From Natrinema zhouii (lineage in GTDB: Archaea; Halobacteriota; Halobacteria; Halobacteriales; Natrialbaceae), in the NCBI RefSeq assembly GCF_013456555.2, contig NZ_CP084884.1, positions 124,001 through 188,000 on the forward strand: a stretch of 64,000 nucleotides of DNA, given 5' to 3'. The translations under genes and the position numbers were made by a program. The notes beneath the pieces were generated by a model, which searched no databases, had not been told where the DNA came from, and was given only the letters and a program-made list of their open reading frames with translations. Every line of letters begins with the position of its first letter. Within the stretch, counting starts at the first letter, position 1. Below are positions 1-8,506 of the stretch, in pieces.

Positions 1-162
1 CAAGTCGCCCAGCAACTCGATGATCTCGTCGAGGAGTGTGTCGATCTCGGAGCCAGCCGCTCCGAGATCGTCGAAGCAGTCCTTTCAGCGTATCTCACTA
101 CCGATGAAGATCGAATCTCCACAACGCGTGAACTGGTAATTCGACTGCGGCAATCTCGATGA
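1..162 (+). CDS. C-terminal end of a ribbon-helix-helix protein (partial)
   Basis: Frame 1 is open from the window edge to a TGA at 160-162, giving 53 residues. The segment QLDDLVEECVDLGASRSEIV followed by EAVLSAYL has the two-helix spacing of a CopG/Arc-type ribbon-helix-helix DNA-binding domain, and a short basic tail (RELVIRLRQSR) follows. Such proteins are common plasmid and antitoxin regulators in haloarchaea. The start lies outside the window, so its partner gene is unknown. Assignment rests on pattern only. Confidence 0.6.
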   Translation, partial: QVAQQLDDLVEECVDLGASRSEIVEAVLSAYLTTDEDRISTTRELVIRLRQSR

Positions 163-661
163 ACGCGAGTTAGTGCACTCAGTGCACCTATCTAATTGCG
201 GTCATATCCTGCGAGCTGCACAGCAGAATAATCCAAGAAGGGATTTGTGGAAATAACCTTCTCCGCCTAGTCGGAATCCGGCTGCCTGCTCTTGGTTTCA
301 CTGCTTAACCGAACACGGATGAACCGGAAGTACGTATCCGACTCCAGTGCGTCTTTAGCCGATTTGCGCGGACTGTTCGCTGGCATCACATTAGTTGTCC
401 TGCAGTCTTAATAATAGGTTAGGGTCTGAGGAGTAACCGGTACCACCGACAAAACTCTGAACCAGTATGTTATCGCTTGAGAAGACCAAGATTTGTGTTT
501 CCGTTGAATTGTCTTTTGACTTCGTAAACTCGCTAGTAGATATCTGTTCTCACCTACGTATTCAATGGATTCTTTAGAATTACAACAGAGCGGCAGAGTC
601 GCCGATTCACGGGTGATAAAATGGTGTTCGACAATGAGACGGAGTACAATCCGATTGGCAG
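163..661. other. Intergenic region without a recognisable gene
   Basis: About 500 bases between the ribbon-helix-helix gene and the 3' end of the minus-strand helicase gene. Composition is more AT-rich than the flanks. Short ORFs on both strands show no family signature, and the stretch lies downstream of two convergent genes. I see no tRNA, hairpin cluster or repeat in it. Confidence 0.5.
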
Positions 662-3600
662 CTACTGTCGGACTAAAGCCGCGAGTCTCCGTTCGACGAT
701 TTCTGACGGCCATGACGACTCGACTGTGTCCTGCTCGACTCCGAAGGTCTCTACTGTCCGATTCACAGGATGGTGCGAACTATCCTGCTGCTCGAAGAGG
801 TACGAGTAGGCAGTCACTTGGAGTTCGTACCGACGTCGCGTCTCCGGCGTTTGATCCGTCAGCGTGATTTTCAGGTCGGCCACGTGCCGTTCGCCGGAGG
901 GCAATGTGACGACGAAATCGCTCGTCCCGTGTATCTCGATCTCGATGTCGTCAATAGTGACGAGACCATCGATGGGCTTCTCAACGGTAACCTGTTCGGC
1001 CCGTTGAATCCGATTCCACAAGTCGGACGCGAGGAAGTCGTCCAGTACCTCCTCTCGGAAGAAGGTAAACAGGCCGTCGCGTTCGTTGTCGTCGATTTGC
1101 GGAGCGTGGTCGTCCACGACGTCGTCAAACACGTTGCGAACTCCGTCCCCTAGCGAATGGAGTGTCTCTTCGGATACATCGCGTTCGACGAGTGTGGTCA
1201 GAACCTCGTGTAGGCAGGTACCGACATTGTTTGGACCCAGCCGGTCGAACTGGAGGGGGACGTGGTACGGAACGTCGTTGGTCTCTGTGTGTAGTGCGTT
1301 TCCGAGGAGGTGATTGAGTGCCTGTCCGTCGGGATCGTCCGTGAGCGGATACATCGTGCTCGGTTTGATAAACCGGGGCACCCACGGGTCGAGTTCGGCG
1401 CGACGCGGTGGATTGACGGCGACGTCGTCGCCGTGGAACGTAGACGTGGTTGTCCACGTCGCGCGAAGTGTGACGTCGTTGACGCCAACGTCGAACGATC
1501 CGTCGTTCGAATCAGCATCTGGGTCGAGGGTGTACGTCTTGGTCTCGTCGCCGGTGAAGTTGAGGCCATCCCGTATCGTGTCGAGCCACCGGTCACGGGG
1601 TCGGGATTCACCGAACAGCGACCGTGGAAGTGGAACGACGAGGTGATCTTGCGCACGCGTGAGTGCGACGTACAGAAGTCGCCACGCTTCGGCTCGTTCA
1701 TTCGCTGCAACCCATTTGAGGCGGTCGGGACCGACGAGTGACGTCGAGTCCGCAGACTTAGTGACGTCGTCGCACCAGTGGCCCGTGGCCCACCGCAGTC
1801 CGACATCGCGGTCCCGCGTGTCCTCGGGATCGTAGAGCCCGTTGGCGAACGGTGGGAGCGCAATGTCTGAGGGGATGTCGGTGTTCGTCGGAGGGGCGAG
1901 TCCGGCAGTGTTCCCTTGAGTGATGAACCGTTGGGCCTGCGGTCCGTGCTTCCAGAGACCGAACCCAGGATTCGCAACAACGACGACATCGTCTTGATCG
2001 CCCTTGGTGTCGTGTATCGTGCGGAATTCGACATCGGGACTCGTTTCGGCCGTGCTCGGCTGGTTCGGCCCCAAGTACGTGTTCTCTCGAAACGGTTCGA
2101 TCAGCTCGGTGAGTTCGCGCGGAGTGAAGTGCTCATCTACTTCCCATCCTTTCAGGGTCTCGACGAGTGCATCGAGATTGGCGACTCGTTGTGCAGGATC
2201 GACGTCGAAACACCCGTGTGGATCTGCTCGAAGGGCGAGCGTCTCGATGACGTCCTCAACGTACGTTCCAGCGGGACAGGAGAGGAAGGTATCGCGCCGT
2301 TCGCAGAGATCGGCGAGGCCACTGAGCACGCGCTGGTGGACATCCGAGAGACCGCAGTCGTCGAGAACCGCGCCGGTGTCCCAACGATGGGTTGCGAAGT
2401 CGCTTTCGAGTGATTCGAGACCGAGGTTCGATTCGGTGACGAGGTCGCGGGTTCGATCCGGGTCAGCAGGCGCGACCAGCCACTCACAGACGTCGAGAAC
2501 CGTATTCACGACGTCGCACTCGAAGAGGTCTTCACTCGCGTTCCGAACGCTGAGCCCCTCCTCATCGAACGCCTCTTTGTACGCGTCCATCTTCGAGGAC
2601 CATCTGAACAGGACCGTAATCCCGAGAGGAGTTCCGTCGTCATCGGTGAACGTCTCGTCCGCGAGTCCCTTCGAGAGCAGCGCCGCTAGTGTCGTTGCTT
2701 CCCCACGACCTTCAACAGGTTTGACCCAGGTGTACGAATCGGGGTCTGAAGCTACCGGATCGAAGGCTGCGATGTGGACACTCGACTCGTCGGTCGAATC
2801 CCGATTAGCTTCGAGACCAGGGTATCGGACGTCCAACTCTCCGAGGTCCCCGCGTGCTGGATCAGTGAGAGCTGCCTCAGAGATTTCGTTGATCGCACTG
2901 GCGATGTCGGGGACACACCGGTACGTCGTCTTCGCGGTCCGGTGTTCGTGGACGTCCCAGTCAATCCCGAGGTACTCCCCGTTGACCGTCGCCATCTCGA
3001 AGAGTGACGGCTCGGCGTGTCGCCACAGGTAGACGCTCTGAAGCAGGTCACCGGCTCCGAACACCCGCGTACGAGGAGTGACGAGATGAGAGAGTGCAGC
3101 GTGCTGTATCGACGACACGTCTTGGGCCTCGTCGATGATCAGACTCTGGATACGTGTCTGGTACCGTTGTCTGATTCGTGTACAGTGTGCGTCATTGACG
3201 TCGTCAAGTCGGTCGTCGAAGTACGCGTCCACGAGGTACGCGACATCCGTGTGTGACACGACGCCGCGGTCGCGGATGGTCTGCCGATACGTTTGTTGGT
3301 ACTCTTCGAGCACTACGCAGAAATCGTCGATACGGTCACTCCAGTCGTCGTGAAGTCCCGAATCTGCGTCACAGACCGTGTCTCGTTCGCCATCATCGAT
3401 GTCGTCGTAGGCGCTCTCGTCAACGTCTGCCCCGATACAGCGATTGATCGCAGCGAAGACGTCGTCGAACGATTCCGGGCGACCCTCCGCGTATACGTTA
3501 TTGAAGGTCTGTTCGAGACTGGCACGGAATTCCTCCGTAGAGATACGCCGATCCCGGCTGTAGGTGACGGCGGTCTCAAGCATCTCGCTCACGTCGTCAT

Positions 3601-4153
3601 CGTACTCGGCAGCGGGATACGCGTCTTCCAGCCGCTCTAGTCGCTGCGCCAAGTCTGAATCCTCCTGAACTGCCCGGTAACAGGCAGCATGCAGATGTTT
3701 CTGTCGAGCCGTGTTTCCGACCACTGGCATCTCCTCGAAGCCGACGTCGGGTGCGATCTCACTCAGCACGTCCCGAAGGATACTGTCGATAGTACCGACG
3801 AAAGGTGCTCGTCTGACCCGTTGGATCAGATATTCAAGCTCGGCATCTGAGACCTTGCTTGCGGCGGGGACGAGATTGTGTTCGACGATTTCTCGCAGCC
3901 GGTCACAGATTTCCGTGACGATATTCTCCGCCTCGCTACGGTTGAATGAGATGACTGCGACTCGCTGCTCGGGTGTCGGGTCCCCATTAACGTACCGGCG
4001 GAGAACGTCCTCTGCGGAGATGTGGTCGGTGACTTCGGACTTCCCGGCACCTGGGACACAGTTGAGAGTATACAATCCCAAATCGTGGTCGAAGTACGCA
4101 TCCCGAATTTCTCGCTGTGCGTTCTGGAGGCGGATCGGATCGTCACTCACCAT
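662..4153 (-). CDS. UvrD/AddA-like helicase with C-terminal PD-(D/E)XK nuclease
   Basis: A 1163-residue superfamily 1A helicase-nuclease. Walker A reads PGAGKS at residues 34-39, motif II is DEAQD at about 341-345, and motif VI (RLLYVALTRAQDHL) lies in the second RecA domain. The C-terminus carries a RecB/AddA-type nuclease: GTSDF, then VADLK around residue 1093, then QVTAYSYL, matching the GxxD, (D/E)xK and QxxxY motifs. Start: an in-frame upstream M would give 11 more residues, but the ATG at 4151-4153 has a GGAGGTG Shine-Dalgarno five bases before it and overlaps the end of the upstream gene, implying translational coupling. With the next two genes it likely forms a heteromeric end-resection or recombination complex. 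Family assignment is firm; the biological role is inferred. Confidence 0.85.
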   Translation of the reverse strand: MVSDDPIRLQNAQREIRDAYFDHDLGLYTLNCVPGAGKSEVTDHISAEDVLRRYVNGDPTPEQRVAVISFNRSEAENIVTEICDRLREIVEHNLVPAASKVSDAELEYLIQRVRRAPFVGTIDSILRDVLSEIAPDVGFEEMPVVGNTARQKHLHAACYRAVQEDSDLAQRLERLEDAYPAAEYDDDVSEMLETAVTYSRDRRISTEEFRASLEQTFNNVYAEGRPESFDDVFAAINRCIGADVDESAYDDIDDGERDTVCDADSGLHDDWSDRIDDFCVVLEEYQQTYRQTIRDRGVVSHTDVAYLVDAYFDDRLDDVNDAHCTRIRQRYQTRIQSLIIDEAQDVSSIQHAALSHLVTPRTRVFGAGDLLQSVYLWRHAEPSLFEMATVNGEYLGIDWDVHEHRTAKTTYRCVPDIASAINEISEAALTDPARGDLGELDVRYPGLEANRDSTDESSVHIAAFDPVASDPDSYTWVKPVEGRGEATTLAALLSKGLADETFTDDDGTPLGITVLFRWSSKMDAYKEAFDEEGLSVRNASEDLFECDVVNTVLDVCEWLVAPADPDRTRDLVTESNLGLESLESDFATHRWDTGAVLDDCGLSDVHQRVLSGLADLCERRDTFLSCPAGTYVEDVIETLALRADPHGCFDVDPAQRVANLDALVETLKGWEVDEHFTPRELTELIEPFRENTYLGPNQPSTAETSPDVEFRTIHDTKGDQDDVVVVANPGFGLWKHGPQAQRFITQGNTAGLAPPTNTDIPSDIALPPFANGLYDPEDTRDRDVGLRWATGHWCDDVTKSADSTSLVGPDRLKWVAANERAEAWRLLYVALTRAQDHLVVPLPRSLFGESRPRDRWLDTIRDGLNFTGDETKTYTLDPDADSNDGSFDVGVNDVTLRATWTTTSTFHGDDVAVNPPRRAELDPWVPRFIKPSTMYPLTDDPDGQALNHLLGNALHTETNDVPYHVPLQFDRLGPNNVGTCLHEVLTTLVERDVSEETLHSLGDGVRNVFDDVVDDHAPQIDDNERDGLFTFFREEVLDDFLASDLWNRIQRAEQVTVEKPIDGLVTIDDIEIEIHGTSDFVVTLPSGERHVADLKITLTDQTPETRRRYELQVTAYSYLFEQQDSSHHPVNRTVETFGVEQDTVESSWPSEIVERRLAALVRQ

Positions 4154-5381
4154 CAGACACCTCCTCGTTGAGCATCGCTCGAACATAATCCGGGAGTTCT
4201 CGTTCCGGACTCACCAGCCGTCGTCGCTCGTCGGCTGGAACGACGTCAGTCTCCAGATGTTCCAGCAGCGGGGATGGACGACGTTCCTCACCAGAGGTGG
4301 ATTCGGTGTGGCGAGTTACGATCAGTCCGTCTCCAGCGGCCCGCAAGGTGTCGTCGAACTGATCGCGGTCTCGGCCCGTCGTCCATGCTGTCCGAGGTGC
4401 AAGCGTTCCCACGCGGCCTTCTCCACGGAGGATCTTTTCCTGGAGTTCTGGAGGGATAACACTCTCAGTTTGCTTCGGCCACTCGCCGTCTACCAATCCA
4501 ACGGAAATGACGTACGGTACGTCTAACAGCCACACGTCGTTCGCTTCGAGGATATCGACCGCACGTGCGTTCGAGTGCTCCCTTCGACCGGGGCGCTGAG
4601 TTGCGATCAACTGACTCAACTCCGCGATACTACTCCACGACCGGTCAAGCGTTCCTTCGTCAAGTCGATCTGCGTACTTATGACGAAGTTGCTCGACGAG
4701 GGTTTTCACGCGAACGACTGCTCGCGCGTCGCGCTCCGTCTCGACGAGAGCCGGGGAATCACGCGCTTCCGTCACCGGAAGCCCGAACTCCTCGTACCGT
4801 TCGACGACGTCGATGAGGACGTCGGTAACCGCCGTCGGTCTCGGTTCTGGGCAGTCGTGGAGCCACTCAACGTACGTCACGAGACAGTCATCTGTTTCGG
4901 GATTCTCTTCGAGTTCGTCGTGCCACTCCCCGAGCGTTCGTGGTTCGTCCGGTAGCACCTGCATCGATGTCTGGACTGTCTCTGGATCGATTGGCCACGA
5001 CGGCGACGTCGCCGACTGAGGGCACCAGCGGTGTTCGAGCGGGCGACATAGTACCTCCCGAGAAGGCTCCTCTGTACCGAGTACGTCACACACCGACTCA
5101 ATGAGTGCGTATGGTCGGGTCTGGGTCACTCTGAGCTGAACCCAGAATACGGGCGTGATACCGTACTGGACCGCTGCACGGTAGAGAGGTTCCTCATACT
5201 GGTCTAAATCGCGTGCGACGACGGCGATGTCACGGATGGGCACACCGAGATCCCGGAGGCCGGCCACGGTCGCCATCACGGTTCGAGCCTCCTCTCGGCG
5301 CGTTTTCGTCACCAACTCTGCAACGAGGACGTCGGCGTCGCCGAGCGGTTCTGCGAGGGTAAGGCGGTCTGAGGATTTCAC
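4143..5381 (-). CDS. AddB-like helicase-fold subunit, second half
   Basis: 412 residues, starting at a GTG that overlaps the preceding gene's TGA (GTGA). No Walker A is present. The first 100 residues (KTRREEARTVMATVAGLRDLG, then IAVVARDLDQYEEPLYRAA) resemble the segment of AddB/UvrD-like proteins that recovers the helicase C-terminal fold, and near residue 300 VISVGLVDGEWPK matches the typical 'hydrophobic-x-GL-x-(D/E)G-x-(F/W)P' motif of AddB, RexB and UvrD relatives. It has no nuclease motif, unlike bacterial AddB. It sits between an N-terminal-half gene and the AddA-like helicase, all overlapping on the minus strand, so the three products probably act as one complex. Function is inferred. 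Confidence 0.6.
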   Translation of the reverse strand: MKSSDRLTLAEPLGDADVLVAELVTKTRREEARTVMATVAGLRDLGVPIRDIAVVARDLDQYEEPLYRAAVQYGITPVFWVQLRVTQTRPYALIESVCDVLGTEEPSREVLCRPLEHRWCPQSATSPSWPIDPETVQTSMQVLPDEPRTLGEWHDELEENPETDDCLVTYVEWLHDCPEPRPTAVTDVLIDVVERYEEFGLPVTEARDSPALVETERDARAVVRVKTLVEQLRHKYADRLDEGTLDRSWSSIAELSQLIATQRPGRREHSNARAVDILEANDVWLLDVPYVISVGLVDGEWPKQTESVIPPELQEKILRGEGRVGTLAPRTAWTTGRDRDQFDDTLRAAGDGLIVTRHTESTSGEERRPSPLLEHLETDVVPADERRRLVSPERELPDYVRAMLNEEVSDGE

Positions 5382-6175
5382 GATTTGAACACCACCGTTC
5401 CCGGTTCGGCGACATCAAACAGCTGCGGGACTCGCCGCGAAAGGTATGAACCAGTCCCACGTCGGAAATGGATATGGACAGGCACGGTCACCGAGGTCAG
5501 TATGGCGTGCAATAGGTCGATATGGGCGGCTGGAACGCCGCTCACGCCGACGAGTGAAACGCAGTCAACCTCTGGGAACGCTTCTTGCCAAACCACTCCG
5601 TCAGTAGCGAGGATTTTCCTCGCTGCGCGGCGAACGAACTCCACGTCGGAGATCGACTTCGACGTGCGCCGGCGGAGTGCTCGTTCGATGCCCGTTGCAG
5701 CGCTCAGGATCTCAGCTACGTCCGCATCGATTGGGGCTGTAAGCCCATCGACGACGTCTTGAAATATTTCGAGTCGGTTCGGGTGGAAGCCGGTCACGTT
5801 CTCAATCTCCGTCCGAATTTGTTCGACGCTCTGTGGATCCGAAGGCACAGCAGGGGACGTTATCGACACCTCGTCGTTCGACAGCACTGATCGAATCATC
5901 GACAGGCGATCGATGCGGTCGATTGTCGTCGTCGGAAGATCCACGACATCAAGGAGTCGCTCCCCAACCTCTGTGGGATCGGTGAACTGTAAGCCATCTT
6001 TCGGCGTCTGTGCCTCTCGAAGTCGCCGCTGAATATTTCGTCGGTGTAACTCCACCGGAGCCAAGATCAACTCCGTCTGATGCGATGAACGGTCTGCACG
6101 CTCTAGTAGGGCTTCTTCGTGCCCCTCGTGGAGAGTCAAATTCTTAGGGAGTTGCTCTTGGTGTGTCTGAGCCAT
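5378..6175 (-). CDS. AddB-like subunit, first half
   Basis: About 265 residues if translation begins at the internal ATG at 6173-6175 (MAQTHQEQL); the frame is open to an ATG at 6265, which would add 30 residues of less convincing sequence. The N-terminal part (TELILAPVELHRRNIQRRL) looks like the start of AddB/UvrD-type proteins that have lost Walker A, and later segments have the helical pattern of that fold (EVGERLLDVVDLPTTTIDRI). It ends VVFKS and its TGA overlaps the GTG of the next gene. Together with the 412-residue product it would rebuild one roughly 700-residue AddB-like chain, so this is either a natural split or an old frameshift; the clean GTGA overlap favours two cistrons. No catalytic motif seen. 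Confidence 0.5.
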   Translation of the reverse strand: MAQTHQEQLPKNLTLHEGHEEALLERADRSSHQTELILAPVELHRRNIQRRLREAQTPKDGLQFTDPTEVGERLLDVVDLPTTTIDRIDRLSMIRSVLSNDEVSITSPAVPSDPQSVEQIRTEIENVTGFHPNRLEIFQDVVDGLTAPIDADVAEILSAATGIERALRRRTSKSISDVEFVRRAARKILATDGVVWQEAFPEVDCVSLVGVSGVPAAHIDLLHAILTSVTVPVHIHFRRGTGSYLSRRVPQLFDVAEPGTVVFKS

Positions 6176-6268
6176 GGGTGTGTTACAGGTCGTAGCGGAG
6201 GGGCGACCGAGATGTGCGATCTCGTTAGTCACCGAATCTTCGTCACGTATTGTTGAAGAAATCATCAG

Positions 6269-6651
6269 TCACTTTAATTCTGATGAATCCTCCGCCGGAG
6301 TGTAACATTCGGTCGTAATCCACCGAATTTGTCGTGTGAGTGGGTATGTGGCGTCGGTCGGCTTGACCTGTTTCGAGCGGTCATCATACTGTGCAACGCC
6401 GAGCTCGTTGAGTGTCTCCAAATGGACCTGTGTCAATCCGATGGAGACGCGGGTTCGCTGTTCGCTAGTGACTCGACCAGGATCGACAGCGTTCTAACGG
6501 GCGGCGATTTCGACGGCGAGTTCGCTAGCGGACACGGGGCTTCTGACCGAGAGAGAGAAAGGATAACTCGTCTCCGTCTGCTATTTGAGATCGCTTCGAA
6601 GACATCGCTAGGGTCCATCGAAATCGCGTGACTACACTCGACATCGGTCAT
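6269..6651 (-). pseudogene. Broken DUF7344-type haloarchaeal regulator
   Basis: The open part begins MTDVECSHAISMDPSDVFEA and continues ISNSRRRRVILSLS, the hallmark of the DUF7344 winged-helix family. After SRSEAP the frame is lost; one base over, the expected sequence resumes (VSASELAVEIAAR), then meets a TAG, then continues as NAVDPGRV, VHLETLNELGVAQYDDRSKQVKPT and ends WITTECYTPAEDSSELK before a TGA. Thus one frameshift and one nonsense codon interrupt an otherwise recognisable family member. Its 5' end overlaps the small ORF upstream by 20 bases. A sequencing error is possible for one defect but not readily for both. Confidence 0.7.
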
Positions 6652-6772
6652 CGCTTACCCTCCTGAGCAAGCCACTCTCCACCGCTTTCGTCTTGTTACA
6701 GTCGTAGAAGTCGGCTGCGCATTCGATCGCGTCACATCGGTACGCATAGTCACCGTCGGTTCTGATTCGCAT
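6632..6772 (-). CDS. Truncated small conserved haloarchaeal protein (copy 1)
   Basis: 46 residues from an ATG at 6770-6772 (MRIRTDGDYAYRCDAIECAA, then DFYDCNKTKA). The N-terminal 30 residues closely match the protein encoded at 35.5 kb, but after KTKA the two diverge: this copy runs out as VESGLLRRVSDDRCRV and stops inside the start of the broken DUF7344 gene. The other copy continues for another 50 residues, so this one is probably truncated by recombination. Three Cys (CDAIEC, DC) are spaced like a metal site. It is preceded by the duplicated dyad element. Function unknown. Confidence 0.5.
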   Translation of the reverse strand: MRIRTDGDYAYRCDAIECAADFYDCNKTKAVESGLLRRVSDDRCRV

Positions 6773-6938
6773 ACTCGTACACACGACCCCTGAAACCCTC
6801 GTTTTTTCGACTCACTGAACGGCCCATTTCAGCCCACAATCGGCGGAACGTGTCGGTCGACCAGAGAAGAACACAGTCTCAAACGACCGAGTGACTCGAG
6901 ATATGCACACGTGGGTTCACGTTTCGTGTGCATATTCG
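6773..6938 (-). promoter_or_regulatory. Conserved upstream dyad element, copy 1
   Basis: About 165 bases upstream of the small ORF are strikingly similar to the region upstream of the 35.5 kb copy. The core is an inverted repeat, ATATGCACACG at 6901-6911 and CGTGTGCATAT at 6925-6935, with 13 bases between arms. Closer to the ORF lie shared blocks (GACACGTTCCGCCGATT, AAATGGGCCGTTCA, GGGGTCGTGTGTACGAGT read on the minus strand). The reading frame is not conserved between copies, so this is regulatory or structural DNA rather than coding. Confidence 0.6.
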
Positions 6939-6987
6939 GGGAACGGGATTTGTCGACGTGCAACCCTAGGGGTGATTGAAGAGTGCA

Positions 6988-7734
6988 CTATTCCTCAAGA
7001 ATAAATCTAGAGAAGTCCAATACACGTTCGCCTTGTTCTGTTAACGTAATACGTTTCTCGTTACCAATCCGCTGTACACGGATGAATTCTCTTTCCGACA
7101 AAGGCGCAATTAGATTACTCCGAACAAGATCATAGATATTATCGCTGTCTTGTCTCTCTATCCCTCTGACTAACGAGAGGTTTTCATCATTAACAAACTT
7201 ATTTAGATCACTTATGATAACATCATTGCCCCTATCGTTTTCTTCCTTTATGAATTCAAGAACTTTAATCGTTTCTTCATTAGGGGGTTCTATTGGATAA
7301 GCAGAGACAGTGAAGGTTTCTTCAACCCCTTGGCTTACCGTTGACTCTCCGTAGTCTTCGGGCTTCACATAGTATGGCCTTCCACCTGCCATCATACACG
7401 CCAGCATACCACTGATAGCAGTGATTTTACTCCCAGTAGATATATTCACAAAGACCGCATCTGCATGGTGTTGATAGATTAGATTCTGAAATTCACCAAG
7501 TGCCTCTTTCAGATCGAATATATTGCATTCGCGTAACTCGTAATCAATATTTTCGTCGTCAAGTGCTGTTTCTACTTTTTCCCGACATTTAGCACCTAAA
7601 CTCTCACTTTCATCCTGATCATGAATTAGAAGGATCGCTTTATCTGCATCTTCCTCGATTATCGGTTGATAGATCCGCTCATCTTCGTATCCTAATGGAG
7701 CTATATGAATTCGGCGAGGGCCACCTAATGACAT
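6988..7734 (-). CDS. CARF-like/HTH regulator (DUF6293, HFX_2341 type)
   Basis: 248 residues. The N-terminal half (IHIAPLGYEDERIYQPI; later FVNISTGSKITAISGMLACM at about residues 95-114) has the Rossmann-like layout and the conserved N-x-S/T-G-x-K loop of CARF-type sensor domains, as in Csa3. The C-terminal third is a winged helix (IISDLNKFVNDEN, IRVQRIGNEKRITLTEQGERVL). In known CARF-HTH regulators the loop binds cyclic oligonucleotides; here this is inference. AGGAGAT lies just before the ATG and a TATA-like CTATATC lies further upstream. The gene is clearly more AT-rich than its neighbours, suggesting recent transfer. No CRISPR array or cas gene is in the window. Confidence 0.75.
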   Translation of the reverse strand: MSLGGPRRIHIAPLGYEDERIYQPIIEEDADKAILLIHDQDESESLGAKCREKVETALDDENIDYELRECNIFDLKEALGEFQNLIYQHHADAVFVNISTGSKITAISGMLACMMAGGRPYYVKPEDYGESTVSQGVEETFTVSAYPIEPPNEETIKVLEFIKEENDRGNDVIISDLNKFVNDENLSLVRGIERQDSDNIYDLVRSNLIAPLSEREFIRVQRIGNEKRITLTEQGERVLDFSRFILEE

Positions 7735-8095
7735 ATCTCCTACTAAGTAATCAGATATAGATTAGCTTTCGGACTATTATGCGCATCTCAGAATAGACAA
7801 AATGGCCCATTCTTTCTAGATCCCCACTTCATCTGGAATTGACTAGGGTATATTTACGACCATATGATACAAAATTACATTCCAACGTCAATGGTATAAG
7901 TAATTAGCGGCCTAAGTAACAGATAGGATGATCTGATCAAGTATGATCTCGCAAAAATGCAGCACAGTAGGGAATGGGCGTGCCAGCGCCCATCTCCTAT
8001 CCCCCGAGATGAGGGAATTATGGTTCGGAACTCATGAGAACATCATTGGACCGCCATATATCTCCTTCGATAATTGGGGCGAATCAGCGCGACCA
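7735..8095. promoter_or_regulatory. AT-rich divergent promoter region
   Basis: Region between the CARF-like gene and the 8.1 kb gene, strongly AT-rich. On the minus strand AATCTATATCTG lies about 30 bases before the regulator's ATG and resembles a TATA box. On the plus strand GTATATTTAC (about 7850) and GGTATAAGTAATTAG (about 7891) are TATA-like. The open frame of the rightward gene extends back to an ATG at 7943 but that part does not look coding. Confidence 0.4.
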
Positions 8096-8506
8096 ATGAA
8101 GAGAGATATGAGTTCAAAAAGTTCAGGCGGCTCAACCGCTTCCGACGCAGCAGAAGAGTACCTTAGAAACAACAGCGGATGGCATGAGGTCCGAGACCTC
8201 GCTAACGCTACCGGCTATAACAAGGATTACATTCGCCGAGTTGCGAAAACGCTCGCGAACAACAATCCTAATGCTGAAAGCCGTAAGAACGGTCGTAAGC
8301 AGATTATTGGCTACAGCATCAATGGAAATCTCGAAGTACCTGGCGGAAACAAAACGGCCCTTATCAACCTCATCAAGAAGTATGGGAATAGCCAGCCTGG
8401 AAATCTCCAAGGCATGTCGGTCTCAGAGCTCCAGAAGTATCTACGGTATAACATCGCTAACGGAATCGTCCCTCTAGGAAGCAAATTGGAGTTCCGGTGG
8501 AAGTAG
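8096..8506 (+). CDS. Hypothetical winged-helix-like protein
   Basis: About 136 residues from the ATG at 8096 (a second ATG at 8108 is equally possible; the frame is open to 7943). Residues around SDAAEEYLRNNSGWHEVRDL and ANATGYNKDYIRRVAKTLAN form a helix-turn-helix-like pattern, followed by a basic hinge (ESRKNGRKQIIGYSI). The C-terminal part is helical (TALINLIKKYGN, SVSELQKYLRYNI). It shares the low GC of the adjacent CARF-like gene and is divergent from it, so the two may belong to one transferred segment. I do not recognise the family. Confidence 0.5.
   Translation: MKRDMSSKSSGGSTASDAAEEYLRNNSGWHEVRDLANATGYNKDYIRRVAKTLANNNPNAESRKNGRKQIIGYSINGNLEVPGGNKTALINLIKKYGNSQPGNLQGMSVSELQKYLRYNIANGIVPLGSKLEFRWK

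Noticed and set aside
1310..1741. Long plus-strand ORFs opposite the helicase gene
   Set aside because: They mirror the minus-strand coding frame, have no family signature and no start signals.
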